Shown: piece by piece, positions 11,986-22,718 of the stretch
How positions within the stretch are numbered: the stretch's first letter is position 1
Layout of the letters: each line of letters opens with the position of its first letter
Origin: Arachis hypogaea
Taxonomy: Eukaryota > Streptophyta > Magnoliopsida > Fabales > Fabaceae
DNA: 64,000 nt
Assembly: GCF_003086295.3 (NCBI RefSeq)
Contig: NC_092047.1
Span: 65,142,054-65,206,053, forward strand
Direction: 5' to 3'
Translations under genes and position numbers: made by a program
The notes under the pieces: generated by a model
What the model was told of the DNA's origin: nothing
Databases searched by the model: none
The model's input: only the letters and a program-made list of their open reading frames with translations

Positions 11986-13430
11986 CCTGAAAAACAGAAA
12001 AACAGGATATAATAAAAATAGGAAAACAAATAGGCAAATAGTCAAAAGAAACACAAAGTGGCAAAGGAGAATTAGAATGAGGTAAATGAGTTAAGTGAAA
12101 GTGCATTAAGGATTGTATAGGAGTGAAAAGTTTGAAAGGAAGAATTCACAATCCAAAATGTAATAGAAGGCATGTTAAGTAGGAAAAATTATCAGTATGC
12201 CATGGTTAGAAAGTTAAAAGAAAGTGAAAAACCAGAAAAGAGATTTTTAAAAGGTGAGTTTGGTTAGAATTGAAAAAGAGTGTCAGAAAATTAGAATTAG
12301 CGAGTTAGTGAAAAATGGGTTAAGGTAAGTGGCATAAGGATAAGTTTTTTTTTTTTTAAGTAACAAGCATTCACAATTAGAAGCGATAAGTAACTCAAAA
12401 CCAAACAAGGAAAACAAGTGGATGATGATTCAGATAGATATAGAAATAACAAAAAATAGAATCAAACATCAAAATTGCAATTTAGAACCAGGAGATCAAA
12501 GAAAATAAGAATGCATGCCTACGCATTCATGAATTGGTTTGGTGAAATATAAGGAAAGCACAGTTGAAAATGCCAAAACTAAGACATGAAGGAAAATATT
12601 TTACAGAAATTTGGGCAGCATTCCGGCTAAAAATTGGACTGTCCCGGAAAATAAACAGCAATTAAATAGTTCATATGAATTAAAATTAAAGCTTGCAGTT
12701 ACATATAAGGAATATAATCATGAAAAATCAATGTAAAGAGCAGCAATATACAGGAGAGTACAACATATGAACTAACATTACAGCAGCAGCAGGATTGCGA
12801 AAACATAAAGCAATAAACATGAACAGCGTAAATAAACAGACCTAAATCCACTAACCACATCCTAGGCTACCTAACAACCTAAAATCCACTACAGCATGCA
12901 TATCTAACTAGCCTAGACAGGAACATAAACAGAAAAGTATGAACTAACTACGAAAAGATAAAAGGGTGACGTTTTGCAGAACCTGGAAGGCCGTAGAATG
13001 AGATTGGGCAGAAAGGTGGCTGGCGGTGGTGGTGATGGCGTTTGGTGCGGTAGCTGGCGGTGGTGGGGACGGCGGCGCGGCTGTTCGGGGCAAGGGGAAA
13101 AAAGGGTAATGGGGGATAGGGGGATAGGGGAAGGGGTGGTGGTGCTAGTGGATGGGGGGCGCGGCTGGGACGGGTGGCGGCGGTGGGTGGTGGTGCGCAG
13201 AGGAGCAGTGGCTGAGAGGGGTGGAAGAGGAAGAAAGAAGGAGAAAGAAGGGGAGGGAGGAAGGGGGGAAAGGTGGCGGCGGCGTCTGGGAGGTCGGCGG
13301 CGTCTGGGGGTGGCGATGGTGGTGACTGGGTGGTGGTGGTTGGATTGGAGAAGAGATAAGGGAGGGGAGGGGGTTCAGGGGGGCGCGCTAATAGGGTTTC
13401 GCGTGACCTGGGGGGTTATAAATTTGAATC
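11986..13430. other. Non-coding spacer of element A with G-rich segment
   Basis: 11986-12960 is AT-rich with no gene. 12970-13400 is extremely purine/G-rich on the plus strand (runs such as GGGGGATAGGGGGATAGGGG at 13111-13130). The 169-residue plus-strand frame at 12974-13483 is Gly/Arg/Trp-biased and is judged a composition artefact. The corresponding zone of copy B (53230-53700) is likewise G-rich, so the feature belongs to the family. Confidence 0.6.
13111..13136 (+). other. Predicted G-quadruplex motif
   Basis: Four G-runs of 4-5 separated by AT, AT(A) and AA. This fits the G(3+)N(1-7) quadruplex rule on the plus strand, which is the non-template strand if transcription is on the minus strand. 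No structure was measured. Confidence 0.6.
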
Positions 13431-13900
13431 CACGCGGCCGCGTGGGGCACGCGGTCGCGTGGCTGGTGCGAAATGGGGGGTGACGCGATCGCGTGGGTCG
13501 CGCGATCGCATGGAAGGGATAAAAGGGGGTAGGACGCGATCGCCTGGGGCATGCGATCGCATCGCTGGAATTTGTGCTAAACGCACGAATCCAGCGTCGT
13601 TCCAGCCCAACTCTCTGTCTTCTTTTGGGATTTGTGCAATTCATGCGACGCGATCGCGTCACTCACGCGATTGCGTGGGATTGATTGTGTGCAAGTGACG
13701 CGATCGCATGGGGCATGCGATCGCGTGGGCCATTTTGTGCTAGACACACAATGGCCGCACGATTCCAGGCCAACTTTCTGGACGTTGGATCCTTATGCTG
13801 ATTTCCAGGTCACGCGGCAACGTGGAGGACGCGGTCGCATTGGAAGTATATTTTGCCATCGATGCGATCGCATGGATCATGCGGTCGCATCGCGCACCAC
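13431..13900. repeat. CpG-rich palindrome array (ACGCGATCGCGT type) in element A spacer
   Basis: About 14 degenerate copies of a 10-12-mer centred on GCGATCGC, usually in pairs separated by GGGGCA, GGGTC or CTCAC. Arms CACGCG / CGCGTG are common. The same motif fills part of the LTR at 16728-16915 and the corresponding spacer and LTRs of copies B and C. Frames at 13375-13958 are shadows of it. Confidence 0.85.
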
Positions 13901-14123
13901 TCTTTTTTTTTTTTGTAGAATGCATAATGCAGTATGCAGAATGCAATGCTTAATGTGAATGCTATGCATGATTCCAGGTTCAATAAAATAAAAATAAAAT
14001 TTAAAAACAAGCAAAACTAAATAAAATTAAAATTGCAAAAGGAATGATCATACCATGGTGGGTTGTCTCCCACCTAGCACTTTTAGTTAAAGTCCTTAAG
14101 TTGGACATTGGAAGAGCTTCCTG

Positions 14124-15689
14124 CTATGGCGGCTTATGCTTAAATTCATCCAAAAATCTCCACCAATGCTTGGAATGCCAATAGCCTCCGGGGTCCCAAA
14201 CTAGGCATGTAAAGCTTCTGAGCAGCTTCAAACAGAGTCTCAGGCTCCCGGGGTGACGAATGTCAGAATAGAATCCATGATCCCAAGCCTTGTTTTTAAA
14301 TCCGCCTCTGTCTTTATCTATATTTTTCCATCCGGGCGGTTTAGAAAGTAGATTCCCACCATAGTGACCAAACGTTTTTCGAGATCCATTCAATTGAGCA
14401 TGATACCAATCCGTGCACTTCGATTTGAAGCGTGGAACCTTATTGAACCTTGTACACCAACTCTGAGTACGAGCCATTTCCCTCTTACTCTTAAAGCCGC
14501 AGAGGGCTCTAAGCTGGCCATCTGTTTCAAGTAAACCATATTCAAGTGAATAAGTAAAGTTAAAGGTTAAGGATTGTACCCACTTGAAGCTTGTATTAGG
14601 TGGTAATGGCCTTGGGGTAGGTGTTTCTGGTGGTTCTGTAAGTTCTACTCCCTTGTGCTCTTCTGTGAATTCCTCCACTTCTTCGCAAGATTCTTCAAAT
14701 GCATCTGTATCCTGGTCAAAGTCTTCTATGTCTTCCTCATCACTCGAGTCATAGATCGGAGGTTGAGAGAAATCCACCTCTGGATCATCTTCGTATTCGT
14801 TTGGGGAAGATTCTTCGATCTCAGAGAATTCACTTGCGGATGCAAGTTCATTACTAAGAGAGTTTGACTTGTGACTATCATCATCAAGGGAATTTGTGTC
14901 CTGGGTTATTCCGTCTAGTTCTTCATAAACGACTTGCCTTGGGGATTGTGCTCTATCCTCCTTAGCATCAACTGTAACGTCCTTGACGGAGGTCTCCTCA
15001 ACTCTGGATTCCCATGGAGGTTCAGTGTATCCTAGATCTTCAACCATCTCGTCTTCTTGTACAATGACAGCTTCTTCTACTTGTTCTAGTACGAATTCAT
15101 GCTCTATCTTGTCCACTGGAGTCTCTAGTATTTCCTTCATGCTACGCTCTTCATTAGATTGTCCACATGGGGCTGTGGTTGGTCCTTGAATGTTCGCGCG
15201 TCTAGAAGCTAATTGAATTACTGCTTGCTCCAGTTGTCGAATGGTTGTTTGAAGTTTATTTACTGTTGCCTTGAGGCGAATCTCTGATTCTCGGGGTGAT
15301 GGATTTGGACATGAAACATAGGAAAGTGGTGGTGCTTGGGGGTGATTGGATTGGAACTGGGGTAGGAAAGGATCATACGGTGGCGAATGGTGAAGAGAAG
15401 CTTGTGAGTGTGGTGGTTCGAGGTTATGTTGAGAGGATGGTCTATAGGCACGGGGTGGGACTTGTTGGTAGTTACAAGGTTGTCCACCATATCTTTCAGC
15501 TGGGCATGCATTGTAGAATGGTCGCTGTCCATGATATCTTGGAGGGTGTTGTTGCCTGAAAGGTTGATTAGATCCTCTTGGCTCCATCCATCCTTGATTG
15601 GTTTGACCTTGATGCATATTCCTGCTGTAACTTCTATTTCCTTCAACAAAGTTAGACCCAAACTCAAAGCGAGAGGGGTGAGAATTCAT
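14124..15689 (-). CDS. ORF1 of retroelement A, uncharacterised acidic protein
   Basis: Start chosen at [12 protein letters not shown] (15689) because the B copy starts at the same residue (55955); the open frame extends 15 codons upstream to an earlier Met. About 521 residues, uninterrupted. Layout: N-terminal 140 residues rich in Pro/His/Gln/Tyr; a short helical, Leu-rich stretch (about 145-175: RLKATVNKLQTTIRQLEQAV) that could be a coiled coil; a strongly acidic centre (about 190-360); and a basic, aromatic C-terminus ending WDPGGYWHSKHWWRFLDEFKHKPP. It lies just downstream of the primer-binding site, in the gag position, but I see no Retrotrans_gag motif, zinc knuckle or protease. Function unknown. 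Being intact here while ORF2 is broken makes this the best-preserved retroelement frame of the left half. Confidence 0.75.
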   Translation of the reverse strand: MNSHPSRFEFGSNFVEGNRSYSRNMHQGQTNQGWMEPRGSNQPFRQQHPPRYHGQRPFYNACPAERYGGQPCNYQQVPPRAYRPSSQHNLEPPHSQASLHHSPPYDPFLPQFQSNHPQAPPLSYVSCPNPSPRESEIRLKATVNKLQTTIRQLEQAVIQLASRRANIQGPTTAPCGQSNEERSMKEILETPVDKIEHEFVLEQVEEAVIVQEDEMVEDLGYTEPPWESRVEETSVKDVTVDAKEDRAQSPRQVVYEELDGITQDTNSLDDDSHKSNSLSNELASASEFSEIEESSPNEYEDDPEVDFSQPPIYDSSDEEDIEDFDQDTDAFEESCEEVEEFTEEHKGVELTEPPETPTPRPLPPNTSFKWVQSLTFNFTYSLEYGLLETDGQLRALCGFKSKREMARTQSWCTRFNKVPRFKSKCTDWYHAQLNGSRKTFGHYGGNLLSKPPGWKNIDKDRGGFKNKAWDHGFYSDIRHPGSLRLCLKLLRSFTCLVWDPGGYWHSKHWWRFLDEFKHKPP

Positions 15690-15783
15690 AATATCAAATA
15701 AAATTAAAAAGGAAAAACAAAAATAAATAAACAAGTAAAAGGAAAATATTTACAATAACCAATAATAAAGCACACGTTAGCAG

Positions 15784-15801
15784 TTCCCGGCAACGGCGCC
15801 A
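15784..15801 (-). other. Primer-binding site of element A
   Basis: On the minus strand TGGCGCCGTTGCCGGGAA, three bases inside the LTR edge. This is the PBS wording typical of Athila/Tat-type plant elements (tRNA-Asp is usually cited as primer). Copy C has the same site with one difference at 56051-56068. It fixes the element's orientation as minus. Confidence 0.85.
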
Positions 15802-15804
15802 TTT

Positions 15805-17215
15805 TGAAGAACTGAAGATTGATGGTTTAGAGGTTATGGTAAACTCTCGTTGTGAGTATAGTTACTAAACCAAGCAATCAACCTTTCTTACAAACGTTTT
15901 GGTTGTCACAAGTAACAAACCCCTTAAAAATTGATAACCGAAGTATTCAAACCTCGGGTCGTCTTCTCAAGGAACTGTAGGGAAGTATGTTCTTATTATT
16001 GGTTATGAGGATTGTAAAATTGGGGTTTCAAGAATGAGGAACAAGTAATTTAATGACGAGTAAATTAAATGGCAATTAAAAATAGATAAATAACTGTAAA
16101 TAAACTTTTGGCAAGGTATGAGAAATTAGAGGTCCTATCCTAGCTATCCTATTCAACGATGATGATGGTTGAATCTTAATTCCACTTTGTTAACCTTTAC
16201 TAAGATAAAGGAAGGTCAAGGGATTAATTGGTTTGATCTTCGAATCACATTTGAGTTTGATAATTCCTGAGTTACTGATTTCTTAACTAAGACCAAAAGG
16301 AGAAAAATAAATCTACTTGGAATAAAAATGTCTTCAGAGTAAAAGCAACAATAGCATAGATAAGAGAAATCAATATTAAACTGAAATACCTCAAATAACA
16401 TTAATAAAAGAGTAATCTGTAACATGAAAGGATTCATAAAGTAGGTTGCAAAAGTAAATAAAAGGAATATTGAACCTGATCAAAAGAGATAATCCTGAAA
16501 GTGAATAAAAATCCTAAATCTAAATCCTAATCCTAAAGAGAGAGGAGAGAACCTCTCCCAAAACTAAATCTAAATCATGGAAAGTAAAAATTGGTGAGCT
16601 CTCTCTGAATGGATGCATTCCCTCACTTCATAACCTCTGGTCTATGCCTTCTGAACTTGGATTTGGGCCAAAAAGGGTTTCAGAATTCGCTATGAGCGTT
16701 TTCTGCATTTTCTGGTGCGTGGCCTCTGTCACGCGTCCGCGTGGGTCACGCGGTCGCGTCATTTGGAGCTTTTCCTTGCCACGCGGTCGCTTCAGTCATG
16801 TGACCGCGTCATATGCGTTTTGATTAAGGCACGCAGTCGCGTTAGTCATGCGGCCGCGTCGCTGTTGATTCGCGCTTGGCACGCGATCGCGTCGTCCATG
16901 CGATCGCGTGGATGCCAGTTTCTTCAGAACTCCGTTTTGCACTTTCCTTCCATTTTTGTATGTTTTCCTTCCATCCTTTAAGTCATTCCTGCCTTAGAGG
17001 ATCTGAAACTACTCAGAACACTAATCACGGCATCGAATGGAAATAAAGGTAATTAAAATAATTAATTTTAAAGCATAGGAAACATGTTTTTTCACATACA
17101 TCACATAATAAGGAAGGAGAAGTAAAACCATGCAATTAATATGAATAAGTGGGTGAAGGAATGAATAAATCACTCAAACTAAGCACAAAATATATCATAA
17201 AATATGGGTTTATCA
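15805..17215 (-). mobile_element. 5' LTR of retroelement A
   Basis: 1411 bp from TGAAGAACTG to GGGTTTATCA on the plus strand, so minus-strand ends are TGATAAACCC...TCTTCA. It is recognisably the same LTR as 47555-48999 and 56072-57369, sharing AAACGTTTTGGTTGTCACAAGTAA, CCTCGGGTCGTCTTCTCAAGG and TGGCAAGGTATGA. The CG-rich array at 16728-16915 sits in the same place in all three. The flank 17216 onward is gag sequence of another element, so A inserted into an older retroelement. The partner LTR is outside the window. Confidence 0.85.
16728..16915. repeat. CpG-rich palindrome array in LTR A
   Basis: Repeated (A/T)CACGCG(N)TCGCGT(C/G) units, for example GGTCACGCGGTCGCGTCA. Same motif as 13431-13900. 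Confidence 0.85.
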
Positions 17216-17541
17216 GGCTTCTTCTTCAGAAGAGGCTTCTTTAGTACTGCAGGATGTAGCTTGCATTCCAGTCAGACTCTGAGAGATTATATTGACTTAC
17301 TGAGTCAATATTTTATTTTGAGCCAATATGGCATTCAGAGTATCAATCACAAGAACTCTTTTCTTCTGAGTCATCCCATTATTCACAAAATTTTTTCAGA
17401 AGTATACATGAACGGGTTATTTGCAACCATCTCAATGAGTTCCTGGGCTTCTGCAAGCGTCTTTTTCAGATGAAGAGATACACTAGCAGAGTGATCCAAT
17501 GACATCTTGGACAATTTAAACAGACCATCATAGAATATACA
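17216..17541 (-). pseudogene. 3' part of an Athila-like gag pseudogene (left of CACTA 2)
   Basis: The minus-strand frames, with breaks, read SKMSLDHSASVSLHLKK, AEAQELIEMVANNPFMYTSE and DTLNAILAQNKILTQ. These correspond to the part of gag that follows the gag core (compare ALLAQNKLITKQLADLTKK in the gag at 62093-63127). The frame is broken by stops and at least one frameshift. Element A's LTR ends exactly at 17215, and CACTA element 2 separates this piece from its 5' half at 23577-24107. Confidence 0.65.
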
Positions 17542-17559
17542 CACTACAAGAAAAAAGGC

Positions 17560-17900
17560 CTATGGCCACGCTTTTTTCTTGCCACGCTTTAAAAGCGTGG
17601 CCTAAAGTAGTCAATGGCCACGCTTTTATGAGGGTGGCGATTGATTAGAGATTTGGCTACATTTTTTTTGCTACGCTTAAAAAGCGTGGCGAAAAGAGTC
17701 TATGGCCACGCTTTTATGAGGGTAGCAATTGATTCGAGATTTGGCTACGCTTTTTTTTGCCACGCTTAAAAAACGTAGCCATAGGGAGAAACAGGCACGC
17801 TTTTAAAGTGCAGCGACAAAGTTTTGTTTTAGTGACATTTTAAAAGCGTGGCCGTTTCCTACAACTCTTTTGGCACGCTTCAAAAGCGTGGCCAAAAAGT
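17560..17900. repeat. Left subterminal palindrome array of CACTA element 2
   Basis: GCCACGCTTTAAAAGCGTGGCC-type units. The phrase CTATGGCCACGCTTTTATGAGGGT recurs at a spacing of about 100 bp. Nearly the same text opens CACTA element 3 (31780-31960), so elements 2 and 3 share their left end more closely than either does with element 1. Confidence 0.85.
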
Positions 17901-18171
17901 CTTTCCAAAAGTAAAACGCTGCGTTCCTTTATAAATCAAAACGCTGCGTTCTCTCCTACATTATTCGAAATGAAAGAACCCCCTTTTTCTCTTCAAAGAA
18001 CCCAGAACCAGAAGTTAGCAATTGACCCATTGTTTCATAAATAATTCTCTTCAAATAACAATATATGAAATTAAAGAACCCCCTTTCTCCTTCAAAGAAC
18101 CCAGAACCCTAAAAGCTTCGAAGAACCGCAGCCCTCCATGAAGAACCCCAGCCCTCGCAATGCCTCCGTCG

Positions 18172-18852
18172 TCACTCTCTCTTCCGAAACTCCCACCATG
18201 GCAGTGGATCCGTCAACTGAACCACCTCGATAATCTTCTTCAGCGCCTTCAAGTCCTCATCACATCGTTGTAGCGCTCCGAGAAGCTGTTGTCTCTTCTC
18301 TACCACCGATTCCGCCGACGCAGCTTCCGGTGCTTCGTCCAGTCCCATCAACCTCGCCACCAAAGCCGCCGAGCGACTCTCTGCGGTCGGCAATTGAGGC
18401 TTTGTCGTACGAGACTGGCGAATCTCCGCGGGTAACGTCGAGCTTCTTGGCACCTCGCACGGCGATATCGATTTCTGGCTGGCAGCAACTTCGGAAGTCT
18501 TCTCCTCTTTTGATATTTCTCCGGCGGCGATAGAGGAAAAGGCGGAAGAAGAATTATTCTTAGGATTCTTCTTGTTACCTGATAATGAGGTGAATTAAAA
18601 AAGAAAAAGAAACGATTAGTTATGTGAACGATCGAAAATTTAGCAAAGAATGAAAAGGATTTTGGTGTTTTACAGGAGAATGTGAAACGGACCGAAGGTG
18701 AGAAAGCGGCGTTGGCGGCGGCTATTGGAGCGGGAGATGAGGTGGAGAATGCCAGACATGCAGCCGATGGTTTTGGCGTGAATTTTTGACGGCGCGTTTT
18801 CTCGCCGGGATGACGACGGTGACACTGCGCTGGTTTGCCTCTTCATCACCAT
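18172..18852 (-). pseudogene. Captured fragment of a TRM/LONGIFOLIA-type (DUF3741) protein gene
   Basis: Two minus-strand exons. Exon 1 begins at the Met at 18852 (MVMKRQTSAVSPSSSRREN; an in-frame Met also lies upstream at 18909) and runs to 18693 with IGCMSGILHLISRSNSRRQR. Exon 2 spans 18578-18172 after an AG acceptor, with the signature SAALVARLMGLDEAPEA and then LLGALQRCDEDLKALKKIIE. VARLMGLD is the hallmark of DUF3741 / TON1-recruiting-motif proteins, which act with microtubule organisation and organ shape in plants. Joining exon 1 to exon 2 across GTCCGT...CAG keeps frame. It ends in a stop soon after the motif, whereas family members run for many hundreds of residues. It is a truncated 5' part of a host gene on the transposon, remarkably free of stops. 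Confidence 0.85.
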
Positions 18853-20176
18853 CTCTCTACTCGTTTCTCTTCCACTTTTTTGGAATTTTCTGGGCCTCGA
18901 AAATTTCAATGCGATATCATATTCTCACATTTGTCTGATAAAGTTGTGTTTTTGTTCATATAAGTGTTGTTGGTTCTGAATGATGAGTGGGTTCTTGGGA
19001 AACATGTAAAAAAACCTTGAACCTTTTACTGTCTCTGGAACCCCTTTGTGTTTTTCTTTCTGCTTGATGAAGTTGTTGAGTTGATTGTGCTTTATGATGT
19101 AAAGTTCCATTTGGAGTGATTTTTCCACTGAATGTGTTATTCTTGAAGATTATGCCATGCTTTCTTTTTGTTTTTTGCTTGTTCAAATTTCATTCCGTGT
19201 TTGCATATTAATAATGTCTGTTATTTCCATCAGCATAATCATTGATTTACGTTTTAATGGTGTGCATGAGATTCTGTAATTAAAGGGCTTTTTGGATGAT
19301 CAGATATTGATTAATTCACTGAGCTGAGTTGAAATTTCAATTTCAAGCTTTTGTGTTCATAATTTCTTCATGGAGTCACCTGCAAATGGAGTAGTAAAAT
19401 CTTTATCAGAGGTTCAGAATTCAGTTTCTGTTGCACAGCAGCATGATCCTCCTTCTACATCCGGGACTCCTCGTCCTACGCGGCCTCCCTTAAGACCATC
19501 TCGGAATTATGTTCATGGGCCTATACTGGGAAGCTAAACAAAGTTTCACCTATACTGAAATTAGTGAGTGTGGTACTAGTGTTGATAAGTCACTAGCAAA
19601 CCCGATATTAGCTGATTCTGTATTAGATTTATGAACTCAATTGTTCCACAGTTGGGGTTTTTGATGTACCTCTAATCACTCCAGTCCCTATTTGTAGCGA
19701 AACATGGTTTGCTAGTTTTATAACTAACCAAGTTGATTTGTTTTCTTATGGCCTTATTGTTGAAAAAACTCATGGATATGTTCCTCTTTATTTTACTTAT
19801 TGCCTTTATGGTTAGTTGATTACTCTATCTCTATGCTTTCTGTTTTCCCAGAATTGTTACATTCTGATTCCATTAGAGTTCAGTTTTAATCGATTGTTGC
19901 TTTTCGTGAAAGTTTTACAGTTTCCAGATCATGTTATTGTGGCAATACATGAATGGATAATAGTACAAACAAATTCTTTTTGTTGACAAATGATAAAAAA
20001 TGAAGAACTCATATACCAATTAATTGGCCTCTCTGACAGCTTGCTTGATATGTTAATTTCTCATTATTGAAACATGTATCGAACTAATGACAAATAGATT
20101 AATTTTGCTGGTGTATTGGTTTCTAGTTATATCTTTAATGATCACTCTATTTATAAGTTGATGAATCTTTGAATGC

Positions 20177-20178
<2 letters not shown>
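18853..20178. other. Interior of CACTA element 2
   Basis: Mostly AT-rich. Overlapping minus frames at 18925-19186 look spurious. One short plus-strand frame (19370-19537) is listed separately. Confidence 0.4.
19370..19537 (+). CDS. Short unidentified open frame, possible captured exon
   Basis: 55 residues starting MESPANGVVKSLSEVQNS, with a Pro/Arg-rich end (GTPRPTRPPLRPSRNYVHG) and a stop at 19535-19537. Codon use is more gene-like than its AT-rich surroundings. I do not recognise it. It could be the first coding exon of another captured gene. Confidence 0.3.
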   Translation: MESPANGVVKSLSEVQNSVSVAQQHDPPSTSGTPRPTRPPLRPSRNYVHGPILGS

Positions 20179-20217
<39 letters not shown>

Positions 20218-20438
20218 ACTTTTGCTTGGGATCATCTACGAAGACCTCAGGATACTGCATTCAGCCTTCTTGCGCCGAACCGACTTGTTTAATACAGCCA
20301 GACTGCATCCAACCGGCATGCTTCTCGCCTCGATTTCTTTCCAACAAATCCAAGAAAGGAAAGAAGTACAAGCCAAATAATGACATGCATCATCAGGTGA
20401 CCCCTCTTCCGGAGCTTATCGCCGAGCTTGTTCCCTAA
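20179..20438 (+). pseudogene. Captured AGC-VIII (D6PK-type) protein kinase fragment with deleted catalytic core
   Basis: It begins after an AG acceptor at 20177-20178. The first part reads [20 protein letters not shown], the block just before the catalytic loop of plant AGC VIII kinases. It continues YEDLR where active kinases have YRDLKPEN. After about 15 unrelated residues, and in another frame, comes [20 protein letters not shown]...[17 protein letters not shown], the Cys/Lys-rich insertion that lies after DFG in the D6PK/PINOID group. The metal-binding Asn, DFG and the start of the activation segment are therefore missing. D6PK kinases phosphorylate PIN auxin exporters. This piece cannot be a working kinase. 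A stop lies at 20436-20438. Confidence 0.87.
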
Positions 20439-22011
20439 GATTGTGTTGGAGTTCTAGCACTGTTAGTATTTCAAATTAGTTCATGATTACTTCAATTTGT
20501 ACTATTTTGTTTGCTTTAGTATTAATCTTTGATTTGGCTTTATAATATGACTAGTTGAGCTGTTTATGTAGCCTTATATTAAGTTGAAAGTGAGGAAGTT
20601 TTGTCTAGTTGGTCTAAACAGAACACAGCAAGGTTCATTCTCTTACCGTGCCTTCATTCTTAATCCACTAAGTTATATATAATATTTTACTGATTGATTG
20701 TTTTTTTCCTGGATGAGTCATATTCATTGTTCTATTATTCTAGATGTTCAAAACTTTGGTGCTTATATTTGTTTATCCTGTTTAGTAGAACCAGTGCAGG
20801 CCTAGGGGAAGCGAGGCATTACCTGCTGGTATAGTGTCCAGTACTTCGAGCTTTGAAACGTGACCTCTATGGGATATTCCTGCCGTAAGGAAGAAGCATC
20901 ATCAGCGGAGACAAGTTGTAAGTTTCAGTCAGTCATGAATAACTGAGTGAATATGATAATATAAAATTTTTACAGGACATTAAAATTAAGCTCTTTAATA
21001 AATGTGCTCATATATGAGGCCAAGATACTTAGGCAAGTGTCCAGAATTAAAATTGAAATCATTTTGGAGATACCCTGCTCTGTTTGAGTTGGGCAAGATT
21101 ACCACCATATACTGATATGGGAGGATTTGGATAGATATCTTTTAAAAGTTTGTCCTCTCCTTATAGATGCATTTTTATTCTTTATTGTTTGTGTTTGAAG
21201 TTATTGATATAGCTTACATAATCTTTTTAATTGACACTTCAATGGCATGAAACATGTATCATGATATAATAGTCTTAGTTACTTTTCATTTCTTTACAGT
21301 ATGCCTGACTTGCTTATACTTTATCAAAAGGAGGTAAACATGACTAGAAACTTGGAGTTTAAGAATTCCATCAGCTTGTTGCAACCCAATTAATTCTGCC
21401 CTTAAGTTTGACTATAATCTTTGATGAAAGTGCAGCCTTTTGGTTAATATTGTGTTCTGCTATGGATATTTGTGTTAGTTTCTTAATCTACATCTGCTAT
21501 TGTGCTTTTAGATATTCTCTCTTGTCAAAGTTGGGTTGTCCCAGAATTGATGAAAAATGAGTAATTGCTTACAATTAGCCTTTCTAGATTGTCTTACAAT
21601 TCCTGTGCTTTTGGTTGCAGGCATATGTGGAAAAGGTTCACAAGGCCTAGTGAATAATGCACTTTAGAAAATTTAGCCACCTAATTTGTGGATTCTATTT
21701 TAGGAATTGTTATTTATTGTCTTAGATGTGTATTATGTTTCCTTACACCCAGATTTTTGTTTTAGGATGAGAAAATTTTCCTTTGGCGTGAGGACCTTGG
21801 AGTTTAAGAGTTCCACCCAGATAAGAATGTTGAAAACCATCTCTGATTTCTGAAAATTAGAAAAAATATAGTTTGATGCTCTTAGATTGTTTAATTAAAA
21901 ACAAAATTGGTGGAGATTACTTCTGTTTTATTTATTTTTTAATGGGCACTCCTATAATGTTACAAAATCTTAATGATTCTCAAATGATTTTTCAGTTATA
22001 TATCTATCATT
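20439..22011. other. Interior of CACTA element 2 without recognised gene
   Basis: AT-rich, intron-like. A GC-richer patch at 20796-20930 (reads RPRGSEALPAGIVSSTSSFE, then a stop) might be another exon fragment. Not identified. Confidence 0.4.
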
Positions 22012-22718
22012 AAAAGTGAAGGGCTGGAGATTTCACAACCAGCACTTGATCCTCAACTTTCTGAAAGGTCTTGCTGTGGAGATTTTACAACCAGCTCTGG
22101 AGATTTTTCAGTTACTTACTGTGCTTAGAACTGGGTTTCGACTTCCTTGGTATCCAAATTGAAAGGTCTTGCTGAGAGAGAAAAGCTAGAAGACTTGACA
22201 ATTGGTCTAGTTCTCACTGTAAGTACATGTCTTTCATTTTCTTAAATTTAAAATTAAAATAAGTGTTGGCAGCTTCATACATTTGTGTATTATTCTCCTT
22301 AAGATATGATTTGTGGAGAGAGAACTACTCTTGAGTGCAGTAAGTGAGAAGATATGAACGAATTCTAGAGTTAATTGAAATAAGTTATAGATAACTATTC
22401 TAGTGTAAATAGAGAAAATTAAATAGAAGAAAAGCATAGCTTAACGAAAATCTTTTGAAGATGCATATACTCACAATCATGTTCTTACATACTTTTAGTT
22501 GTTGTGCTTGCAGAAGGACATACAAAATTGGAGGTTGTGATTTAAGCAGCACTGCTCCTCCTTGTACCATGTAAAGTTTCGGTAATAAGTAATTCAATTA
22601 GCTTTCTCTTTACTTTCCTAGACTTGAAGGAAGATTATCTATTTTCTTCAGGTGGATTGAAATGATGGCTCCTGTTTTCTCAAGAGCTGCATGGCATTGC
22701 GTTTGGTATATGATCCAG
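22012..22718 (+). pseudogene. Captured DUF707 gene fragment (two exon pieces)
   Basis: Piece 1 (22012-22077) reads KSEGLEISQPALDPQLSE. Piece 2 (22652-22718, bounded by AG and a GT) reads WIEMMAPVFSRAAWHCVWYM. EGLEISQPALDP and the M(A)PVFSR-W-C-W-MIQ block are signatures of the plant DUF707 family, Golgi-type proteins of unknown activity once annotated as storage-protein-like or lysine-ketoglutarate-reductase-related. The region between them shows small internal duplications: GGAGATTT(C/T)ACAACCAGC occurs twice, and the 26 bases at 22649-22674 recur at 22716-22741. The fragment is much too short and interrupted to be functional. Confidence 0.78.

Noticed and set aside
12974..13483. 169-residue plus-strand ORF, Gly/Arg/Trp-rich
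   Set aside because: Lies in a G-rich low-complexity zone, has no domain, is opposed by other open frames and is not conserved as protein in copy B.
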